From: Paracoccaceae bacterium
GTDB lineage: Bacteria > Pseudomonadota > Alphaproteobacteria > Rhodobacterales > Rhodobacteraceae
DNA length: 64,000 bases
Reading direction: 5' to 3'
Assembly: GCA_002708925.1 (NCBI GenBank)
Contig: PAPN01000053.1
Span: 114,721-178,720 of the forward strand
The first letter of the stretch is position 1, and every line of letters begins with the position of its first letter. The translations under genes were made by a program, and so were the position numbers. Of the stretch, positions 46,663-52,689 are shown one piece after another. The notes below the pieces were generated by a model that saw only the letters and a list, made by a program, of their open reading frames with translations, had not been told where the DNA came from and did not search any database.

Positions 46663-46892
46663 TTGCTCCTTGTTTTCAAGCGGACGCCCGCGCCTCCACC
46701 ATTTTCTGCGATAAACTCCACCCCGGCCCCCTCAAGAGCTTCTAGCATCCTGATTTGGGCGGTGGTGGATACGATGCGACGTTCCTTCTCAAAGTCCACG
46801 ATTGTAGAGAGGCCAAAGCCCGCCGCATTCGCCAATTCTGTCTGTGTCATTCCGATGAGCGCCCGAGCGGCTCGGCATTGTGCAGGTGTCAT
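46659..46892 (-). CDS. XRE-family transcriptional regulator
   Basis: The ATG at 46892 gives a 77-residue Cro/C1-type protein: the helix-turn-helix is ARALIGMTQTELANAAGFGL with STIVDFEKERR, and the last 25 residues carry the EFIAENGGGAGVRL motif common in this subgroup. The open frame upstream of 46892 would read through the operators and is rejected as coding. Twin operators lie immediately upstream, so it likely represses itself and the divergent + strand genes. Confidence 0.85.
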   Translation of the reverse strand: MTPAQCRAARALIGMTQTELANAAGFGLSTIVDFEKERRIVSTTAQIRMLEALEGAGVEFIAENGGGAGVRLKTRSK

Positions 46893-46893
46893 A

Positions 46894-46948
46894 TCGACAA
46901 AAATTGTTGACGCATCGGTCTCACCCCTATATCGACAATAATTGTTGA
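46894..46948. promoter_or_regulatory. twin repressor operators
   Basis: Two 17-base near-palindromes, TCGACAA-N3-TTGTTGA, lie at 46894-46910 and 46932-46948, 38 bases apart, in the gap between the divergent repressor and MutS-like genes. The first begins 2 bases before the repressor start codon. This is the arrangement of a phage lysogeny switch. Confidence 0.75.
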
Positions 46949-46972
46949 TACCCCCATCAGGAGACCCTGACA

Positions 46973-47442
46973 ATGACTTATGAACGCGCTTGCGCGAACG
47001 ATGACCTTTGGCCCAATTCACATTTGTTCCGCGACTATCTGCGTCTTAAGGCGGAAGTGCCCTCGGCACTCTTGTTTCTTGAGATGGGGGCTTCCTTGAG
47101 GCATGGGGCGCGGACGCCGTTTGTGCCGCTCCGATTTTAGACGTTGCCTTGACCCATCGCGGGGCGCTCAAAGACGGCACTCCCATTCCTATGTGTGCAA
47201 TGCCTGCCGATAGCCGCTTTGTCTCAGCGGAAGGCTCTGCCGCGCAATTCGTCGGCTCAACCACGCCTTACATCGAGGTACTGGTACGATCTGGCTTTTC
47301 AGTAGCAATCGCCGTTTGCCAACCAACCATGCCCGTGACCCGTAAAATCGAATGGATGATTTGGCCGGATTCGAAAAACTCAGGAGGCTCCAAGTCATGT
47401 TCGCACATGGTTGGTAGCAGGTGTGGGCAAACACATGCGTGA
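46973..47442 (+). pseudogene. MutS domain-I-like protein, frameshifted
   Basis: The first frame (46973-47140, 55 codons) reads LWPNSHLFRDYLRLKAEVPS then ALLFLEMG, the start of a MutS mismatch-recognition domain. If one G is restored in the G-run at 47087-47091, the reading continues GGFLEAWGADA, then LDVALTHRGALKDGTPIPMC, to 47442. The F-x-E of MutS is kept (FLE). This gives a stand-alone domain I of about 157 residues with no clamp or ATPase domain. It is transcribed away from the repressor. Confidence 0.65.
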
Positions 47443-47452
47443 AGAAGGCATA

Positions 47453-47511
47453 TTTGTGTTTGAGACAAATAGAATTGGCGTTGGTTGATTTGTGTTTTAC
47501 ACAAATAGAAT
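47453..47511. promoter_or_regulatory. tandem palindromes before accessory gene
   Basis: A 23-base direct repeat at 47453-47475 and 47489-47511, 36 bases apart. The second copy contains a perfect palindrome TTTGTGT-TTT-ACACAAA; the first is imperfect. Both end in TAGAAT. The second covers the probable start codon of the next gene. The motif differs from the TCGACAA operators, so a second regulator may act here. Confidence 0.55.
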
Positions 47512-48158
47512 GAAATCTGCTGAGTTTAACAAATTGATCGCCAGCGCATACACGACGCCGGAAAAAACGGTGACGGTATATGCGCCTGCTGAAAGAGGCT
47601 GGGTTGCTGACTACCGGCGCGCGAGGGCGGAATGCGCCCGAGATGACGGCCATGGATGCCGCCCGACTTACCTTGGCGATTCTGACAACGGATAGCCCTT
47701 CCCAGTGTGTCGAGAGGGTCAAGCGGTTTGGTCAGATCAAGTATTCCCCGACCTTCAAGAAAAGAATCCGTGGCTATGAGGTTATCCAGCCAGATCAATT
47801 TTCCGAGCTGTTTCAGGGTGAGACCCTAGAAGAGGTGTTGGCACATATCTTCTCGTTGCCATCAACGGTCGGCATTGAAGCAAGCTGCAAGTGGCACGAT
47901 GAAAATGTGTTTCATTTGCGCGTTTTCCATTTTGAAGTCCTGGCCGAATTGTACCAATGGAAAATGGAGGGGCGTGAGATTGTTGGGGAATTGGTTGTTC
48001 CCTTCAAGGGGGAGGTAATGGTCCGCACCCCTGACGGCTTTCGTCCCGTGGAGGGATACACTCCTATCAAGGGTGGTGTGCGCACTGAACGCTCTATTTC
48101 TGGCTCCAGTTTCTTGATGATCGGTGTCGGTCTGTTGCCCGAAGAAGGGCAAGCCTAA
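47510..48158 (+). pseudogene. phage accessory protein, 2-base frameshift
   Basis: The frame from 47510 reads MKSAEFNKLIASAYTTPEKT and then breaks near 47582. The continuation, from 47580 in another frame, reads RLLKEAGLLTTGARGRNAPE, TAMDAARLTLAIL and on to 48158, about 190 residues. Restoring one GC to the GCGC at 47582-47585 joins them in one frame. The N-terminal part resembles a family next to integrases in alphaproteobacterial prophages, of unknown function. The 3' end overlaps the excisionase-like start by one base. Confidence 0.55.
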
Positions 48159-48505
48159 TGACCGCTCAATTGCCAGATCATTTCAGCCCTGAGGATGTGG
48201 CTTCGCACTTTGGGGTTCCCGAGCGGACCTTACGGGAGACTGCGCAGCGTCTGGGGGCGTGCCGCAAGTTGGGCAACAAGATGATCTTGCTGGCCGAAGA
48301 CATTCAGAAACTCATGGAAGGGATCAGGCAATGCCCCTCACCCTCTACCAGCGCGGCAACATCTGGCACTACCGTGGTTCAGTTGCCGGAAGGCGACTAC
48401 GAGGGTCTTGCAAAACGTCTGACCGAAAAATCGCTGAGCGCGTCAAAGCCGAAGTCGAAGCCAAAGCCTGGCAGGGTAAATTCGAAGGGCCGGGGGCAGC
48501 GTTGA
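48158..48505 (+). CDS. excisionase-like helix-turn-helix protein
   Basis: A 115-residue protein whose first half is a winged helix-turn-helix: FSPEDVASHFGVPERTLRET, then the wing KLGNKMILLAEDI. This is the AlpA/Xis type. The second half is basic and low in complexity. It overlaps the integrase gene by 175 bases in another frame, a common arrangement for xis-int pairs. It probably steers excision. Confidence 0.65.
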   Translation: MTAQLPDHFSPEDVASHFGVPERTLRETAQRLGACRKLGNKMILLAEDIQKLMEGIRQCPSPSTSAATSGTTVVQLPEGDYEGLAKRLTEKSLSASKPKSKPKPGRVNSKGRGQR

Positions 48506-49359
48506 CGATGGCCCAGGTCTTCCATGCTTATCTGGATGCTGAAAAACCCGCCCGCTTCTTGCTGAAATTGGCCGCGCATTGGAAAGATACTCCGGTCGCA
48601 TTGGTGTTCCCCGAGACCATTCGGCAAGCCGCGCGAAAGCTTTATCCTAATGCCAGTGCTGCGACCTGGAACCGGCAGGTTATCAAACCGACGCAAGCCG
48701 CGATCAATCACGCAGCTGGGTTGGGTTGGTGTCAGCGGGTTTCTGTGAAGCGTTTCCCGGAAACCAATGCGGTAAAGACCCCGGCGACCCTGGAATGGGT
48801 GCAGAGTTTTTACGCACAGGCGGTGATCGACGATCTGCCGCATCTGGGGGCGCTTTGCGTGTTCATGTTTGGCACTGGTGCTCGCGCCGGTGAATCGTGC
48901 CGACTGACTTGGACGAATGTGGACCTTGATCGTCGCACCGCAAAGCTCATGCTGTTCAAATCGACCCCGTGGGAACGCACCGCGCATCTCCAGCCGATGC
49001 TTGTCAATGCCATCACGGCTATTCCGTCGAACAGAAACCCGGATGATCGTGTGTTCAAATATGCGGGCCGGGGCAGTGTCAAAGGCCCCTGGGCGAACGT
49101 CTGTGATCGGGCGGGTATCGAACAATTGACACCGCATTGCTGCCGCCACGGCTTCGCCACCTCGATGCTGCACCGGGGGTTCGATGTGAAAACCGTGGCC
49201 GAACGCGGGGGCTGGAAAGATGCGACAACCGTGCTCCGGACTTATGCACATGCACTGACTGATCGCACGGTAACGGATGCCCTGTTTGACACAAAAGTGA
49301 CACAGCAAGGTGTTGAACGAGATGCAACTAATGGAAAAGAAAGGGAAAAAACGGAATGA
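48331..49359 (+). CDS. tyrosine integrase
   Basis: A 342-residue tyrosine recombinase starting MPLTLYQRGNIWHYRG, an arm-binding AP2-like start. A core-binding domain follows (about 50-165) and then the catalytic domain. The active residues are visible: Arg in GTGARAGESCRL, His-x-x-Arg in TPHCCRHGFAT, His/Trp in RGGWKD, and Tyr in RTYAHAL. The frame is intact. It lies next to attR, as expected for an integrase that inserts into the serC leader. The ATG at 48331 was chosen because the longer frame only mirrors the xis gene. Confidence 0.85.
   Translation: MPLTLYQRGNIWHYRGSVAGRRLRGSCKTSDRKIAERVKAEVEAKAWQGKFEGPGAALTMAQVFHAYLDAEKPARFLLKLAAHWKDTPVALVFPETIRQAARKLYPNASAATWNRQVIKPTQAAINHAAGLGWCQRVSVKRFPETNAVKTPATLEWVQSFYAQAVIDDLPHLGALCVFMFGTGARAGESCRLTWTNVDLDRRTAKLMLFKSTPWERTAHLQPMLVNAITAIPSNRNPDDRVFKYAGRGSVKGPWANVCDRAGIEQLTPHCCRHGFATSMLHRGFDVKTVAERGGWKDATTVLRTYAHALTDRTVTDALFDTKVTQQGVERDATNGKEREKTE
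49288..49308 (+). repeat. right copy of 21-base repeat, possible integrase arm site
   Basis: Same 21-base repeat as at 42237-42257 (one difference). It lies within the 3' end of the integrase gene, 60 bases before the attR core. It carries the two TGACACA units. Confidence 0.4.
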
Positions 49360-49368
49360 GCCGTGACC

Positions 49369-49388
49369 CTCGTTGGGAGAGGTGTCCC
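49369..49388. repeat. attR core
   Basis: The 20-base core CTCGTTGGGAGAGGTGTCCC equals the left core minus one G. It lies 9 bases after the integrase stop and 110 bases before serB. To its right the flank (GCTGACCGACG) should be the original upstream part of the serC leader. Confidence 0.75.
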
Positions 49389-49498
49389 GCTGACCGACGT
49401 AAGGGGGGAAGAGAGCTTTCACAACGGTAAAAATGCCGCTATAGCGCCGCTTGAAACGCGATTTGCGACGTCCAACAGCTACGATCGGAAACTTTCTT

Positions 49499-50374
49499 AT
49501 GTATGTGGCCACTCTTTTGACTGCTCCTACGGTTCGCAATCTGGATGCGGCGCTGGTTGATTCTCTGCGTAATGCGTGGGGCGGCGGGGATGCCGTGTGG
49601 CTGTCTGCGGATGAGGCGGCCGAGTTTCCGCTGGCCAGTTTGCCGGATAATCAGTGGGACGTTTGGGCCGATCTGCAAGGAATGGGGGTGGATCTGGTGA
49701 TCCAGCCGACCGAGGGCCGCAAAAAGAAGATGCTGCTGGCGGATATGGACAGCACGATGATTCAGCAGGAATGCATCGACGAACTGGCCGACGAGGCCGG
49801 TGTGGGCGACCGCGTGAAAGACATCACCGCCCGCGCGATGAACGGCGAACTGGACTTCGAAGGCGCGCTGACCGAACGCGTGGGTCTGCTGAAGGGCCTG
49901 CCTGAAGCGATCATCGACAAGGTTCTGGCCGAGCGCATTACCCTGATGCCCGGCGGCAAAGAGCTGGTGGCGACGATGCGCGCCAATGGCGGCTATGCGG
50001 CGCTGGTCTCGGGGGGGTTTACGGCGTTCACGGCCAAGGTTGCGCACGAGCTGGGCTTTGATGAGAACCACGCCAATACGCTGCTGGTGGACGGCGGGCA
50101 GCTGTCCGGTGACGTGGCTCGGCCTATTCTGGGGCGTCAGGCCAAGGTTGACCAGTTGGAGAAGATCTCGGCCAGGCTGGGGATTACCGAGGCAGACGTG
50201 ATCGCCGTGGGCGATGGCGCGAACGACCTGGGAATGCTGGGCCGCGCGGGCACGGGCGTTGCACTGCACGCCAAGCCTTCGGTTGCGGCGGAATGTGACG
50301 TGCGGATCAACCACGGCGATCTGACCGCCTTGCTGTATGTGCAGGGCTACGCGCGCGATGCGTTCGTGGGGTAA
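49499..50374 (+). CDS. serB: phosphoserine phosphatase
   Basis: A 291-residue HAD-family SerB. The nucleophile and acid are Asp82 and Asp84 in LADMDSTMIQQECID; the later motifs VSGGFTAF and GDGANDLGML are present. It completes serine synthesis. The ATG at 49499 is chosen by family length; the longer frame to 49451 reaches toward the attR junction. It is the divergent partner of serC-serA, now separated from them by the 7.3 kb element. Confidence 0.95.
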   Translation: MYVATLLTAPTVRNLDAALVDSLRNAWGGGDAVWLSADEAAEFPLASLPDNQWDVWADLQGMGVDLVIQPTEGRKKKMLLADMDSTMIQQECIDELADEAGVGDRVKDITARAMNGELDFEGALTERVGLLKGLPEAIIDKVLAERITLMPGGKELVATMRANGGYAALVSGGFTAFTAKVAHELGFDENHANTLLVDGGQLSGDVARPILGRQAKVDQLEKISARLGITEADVIAVGDGANDLGMLGRAGTGVALHAKPSVAAECDVRINHGDLTALLYVQGYARDAFVG

Positions 50375-50480
50375 GGCGTCGCCAGTAGCATCGCAGCCTC
50401 GAGAAGGGGGCTGAACAGGGTCAACACCAAGAGGCGCCCTATCGGAAGGCGCGGGCTGGCCGCTTTGGGTGGTGGAAGGG

Positions 50481-50541
50481 GCCTCGGCCCGGTGTGCCTG
50501 TGGCCGGGCTGAGGCATGAGTATTTGGATCAGAAAGAAGCC
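50481..50541 (+). repeat. serB 3' hairpin plus GAGTATTT repeat (copy B)
   Basis: The strong stem CTCGGCCCGG/CCGGGCTGAG is followed by GAGTATTTGGATCAGAAAG, which matches the tails after trhO and after the 118-residue gene at 59713. It probably ends serB transcription. The rest of the 168-base gap before ribH shows nothing else. Confidence 0.5.
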
Positions 50542-50542
50542 A

Positions 50543-50977
50543 TCAGGCGGCCAGAGCGGCGCGGGTTTGAGTGATCATGAGCGCAGCCTGGGCGGCTTCT
50601 TGGCCTTTTTCCACGAAATGCGCGGCGTAGATGGCTGTGTGGTGGGGGGTGTCCTGAAACTGATGCGGAGTCAGGCTGACCGAGAGGACGGGGGTGCCCG
50701 TGTCCAGCCCGGCGCGCATCAGACCGTCCACGACGGCCTGGGCCACGAAATCGTGCCGATAGATGCCGCCATCGACGACCAGCGCGGCGGCGGCGACGGC
50801 TTTGTACCGTCCCGAGGCGGCCAGATCGCGGGCCAGCAGGGGCATTTCGAAGGCACCTGGGACGTTGTAGACATCTACCTGATCCGGCGGGATCAGCTGA
50901 CAGAAGCCTGTCAGCGCGTTTTCTACAATGTCTGAGTGCCAGTTGGCCTTGATAAAGGCATAGCGGGTGTGTGTCAT
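50543..50977 (-). CDS. ribH: 6,7-dimethyl-8-ribityllumazine synthase
   Basis: A 144-residue type II lumazine synthase (RibH2-like length) for riboflavin synthesis. The family motifs are NVPGAFEMPLLA (about 38-49), ALVVDGGIYRHDFVAQAVVD (about 65-84; His and Arg of the active site) and VLSVSLTPHQF (about 96-106). The leader contains an FMN riboswitch and a terminator, so expression falls when FMN is plentiful. It stands alone rather than in a rib operon. Confidence 0.9.
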   Translation of the reverse strand: MTHTRYAFIKANWHSDIVENALTGFCQLIPPDQVDVYNVPGAFEMPLLARDLAASGRYKAVAAAALVVDGGIYRHDFVAQAVVDGLMRAGLDTGTPVLSVSLTPHQFQDTPHHTAIYAAHFVEKGQEAAQAALMITQTRAALAA

Positions 50978-51028
50978 CTGGGGCTCCTTTCCTTGTCCGA
51001 CACGTCACCCAGAGCGTCAAAACGACAA

Positions 51029-51060
51029 GAAAAGGGCGCGGGTATGCGCGCCTTTTTGTC
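51029..51060 (-). terminator. riboswitch-controlled terminator before ribH
   Basis: On the - strand GGCGCG-CATAC-CCGCGCC is followed by CTTTTCTT. It lies between the FMN aptamer and the ribH start and is the expected expression platform for transcription termination. Confidence 0.75.
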
Positions 51061-51068
51061 GTTCTCTT

Positions 51069-51196
51069 TCATCCGGACTGTGACCGTCGGCCCTGGAATT
51101 GCACCAGATCTGCTGACCCCCCGCGAAAGCGGGGGCGCTCGCGGGCTTGGGGCGTGTGCCCCTTACCGCCGGTGGGGAATTTCACCCCGCCCTGAG
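51069..51196 (-). promoter_or_regulatory. FMN riboswitch (RFN element)
   Basis: The - strand shows all conserved RFN blocks: GGTGAAATTCCCCACCGGCG then GTAA, GCCCGCGAGCG, CAGATCTGGTGCAATTCCAG and GGCCGACGGTCACAGTCCGG then ATG. This is the FMN aptamer with its six helices. It lies upstream of ribH together with a terminator. FMN binding should favour the terminator. Confidence 0.95.
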
Positions 51197-51238
51197 AACA
51201 GGCGGGACGTTAGGGCTCAGAAGGCCCGCAGGCAAGGC

Positions 51239-52582
51239 TTAACGGCGCAGTTTTTTCAGCAGGGACAGCGAAGGATAGCCATCGGGGGTCATCCCCTGCG
51301 CGCGCTGATAGCCGCGCACCGCGTCGATTGTCAGCGGGCCGATCTTACCGTCCACGCCTTGGGTGCTGAAGCCTTTGGCGGTCAGGCGGCGTTGCAGCTC
51401 TTTGCGCTCGGCGAAGGTCAGGGCGCGGTCGCCGCGGGGCCATTTGGCCTGTATCTGCGGGCCACCCTTTAGCCGGTCCGACAGGTGGCCCACCCCGATC
51501 ACATAGGCATCGGCGGTGTTATAGCGTTCAATCACCGAGAAGTTCTTGAAGATCAGGAAGGCCGCGCCCTGCGATCCGGCGGGCAGCAGCAGTGACGCCT
51601 GCCCATGATTGCGCACCGCCCGGCCATTCATATCCGTCACGCCCAGACGGGCCCATTCGCTGGGCATTTTCTTGATCTTGCGATTGGCCAGCGCGTAGTT
51701 GAAATTGCGCGGCAGCTTCACCTCGACGCCCCAGGGCTGACCCGTGACCCAGCCGTGGCGTTTCAGATAGGCGGCGGTCGAGGCCAGCGCATCCGCTGGG
51801 TTATCCGACCAGATGTCGCGTTTGCCATCGCCGGTGAAATCCACCGCAAAGGCCAGATAGGACGTGGGAATGAATTGCGTATGCCCCATGGCCCCTGCCC
51901 AGGATCCGGTCATGTTGCGGGGGGCCACGTCGCCCGATTGCAGGATTTTCAGGGCGGCGATCAGCTGCGCCTCGAAGAATTTACCGCGCCGGCCGTCATA
52001 GGCCAGGGTGGCCAGGGCCTCGATGATGTCGGTCTTGCCGCGGTAGGTGCCATAGGCGCTTTCCAGGCCCCAGACGGCGGCCACGACCTCTTTGTCGACG
52101 CCGTATTTGGCCTCGATGGCGCGCAGGGTGCGGCCCTGTTCGCGCAGGGCCTTTTTGCCGTTCGACACCCGCGTATCCGAGGCCGCGCTGTCCAGGTATT
52201 CCCACAGGGTCTTGGTGAATTCCGATTGGTTGCGGTCGCGCTGGATCACGTCGGTATTATAGCGCACGCCCTGAAACGCCCGATCCAGGGTGCGGTTCGT
52301 GATGCCGGCGGCGTTTGCCCGGCCACGGAACCGTTTGATCCAGCGCTGGAACCCGGCATTCGACGTGGAAACGCGCGGCTGATCGGCGCTGGCCAGCGTC
52401 ACCTGAGAGCGCACCTGCGGCCGCACCTGAGGCCTGGCCGAGCTTGTCAGGATCGCCGGTTGAACGGTTTCGATACGCTCCAGGCCCGGCCGGACCTGAG
52501 GACGCAGGGATTCGCTGACGCTGGCCTCGGCCAGGCTCAGGGGCTGCAAAACCAGTGCAGCAAAGAACAATTTGATACGCAT
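51239..52582 (-). CDS. lytic murein transglycosylase (MltB type)
   Basis: The ATG at 52582 gives 447 residues with a Sec signal (about 1-20). A Pro/Arg-rich linker follows (25-65), then an MltB-type SLT domain with catalytic Glu174 in VWGLESAYGTY and the motifs GAMGHTQFIPTSYLAFAVD and YLKRHGW. The C-terminal peptidoglycan-binding domain is about residues 385-445. It cuts glycan strands to 1,6-anhydro ends in the periplasm. No lipobox, so it is probably soluble. It is upstream of the riboswitch, in the same direction. Confidence 0.9.
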   Translation of the reverse strand: MRIKLFFAALVLQPLSLAEASVSESLRPQVRPGLERIETVQPAILTSSARPQVRPQVRSQVTLASADQPRVSTSNAGFQRWIKRFRGRANAAGITNRTLDRAFQGVRYNTDVIQRDRNQSEFTKTLWEYLDSAASDTRVSNGKKALREQGRTLRAIEAKYGVDKEVVAAVWGLESAYGTYRGKTDIIEALATLAYDGRRGKFFEAQLIAALKILQSGDVAPRNMTGSWAGAMGHTQFIPTSYLAFAVDFTGDGKRDIWSDNPADALASTAAYLKRHGWVTGQPWGVEVKLPRNFNYALANRKIKKMPSEWARLGVTDMNGRAVRNHGQASLLLPAGSQGAAFLIFKNFSVIERYNTADAYVIGVGHLSDRLKGGPQIQAKWPRGDRALTFAERKELQRRLTAKGFSTQGVDGKIGPLTIDAVRGYQRAQGMTPDGYPSLSLLKKLRR

Positions 52583-52689
52583 TGCCCGGCCTCTTTGTTT
52601 TCTTTGACCTTGCACGGATTCTAACGCGAATGTGGCATCGGAGGAAGCAAACAAATACAGCCGCCCCGGAATCCGCGCCGGACCGCTGA

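Larger units (their letters stand above)
42099..49388. mobile_element. decayed prophage or phage satellite, 7.3 kb
   Basis: The element is bounded by near-identical 20-21-base cores, one in the serC leader and one 110 bases before serB. It holds a + strand packaging/capsid module (terminase, head closure protein, HNH nuclease, capsid protein, portal end) and a - strand repressor unit. A + strand module follows with a MutS-like remnant, an accessory gene, an excisionase-like gene and an integrase at the right end. Five lesions are visible in the phage genes: two deletions, one in-frame stop and two small frameshifts. It has no tail, lysis or replication genes. It is probably not functional as a phage. 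Confidence 0.85.

Noticed and set aside
46893..47021. N-terminal extension of the XRE regulator to 47021.
   Set aside because: The extension would translate through both operators; the ATG at 46892 gives the normal family start.
47562..47568. A-AAA-AAC heptamer as a programmed -1 frameshift site joining the two frames of the accessory gene.
   Set aside because: The frames do not fit: the downstream frame is +1, not -1, and it has a stop just after the heptamer. The change maps to the GCGC about 15 bases later.
42099..49388. Calling the element an active prophage or a working capsid-forming satellite.
   Set aside because: Terminase and capsid/portal carry deletions, the portal fragment has an in-frame stop, and two other genes are frameshifted.
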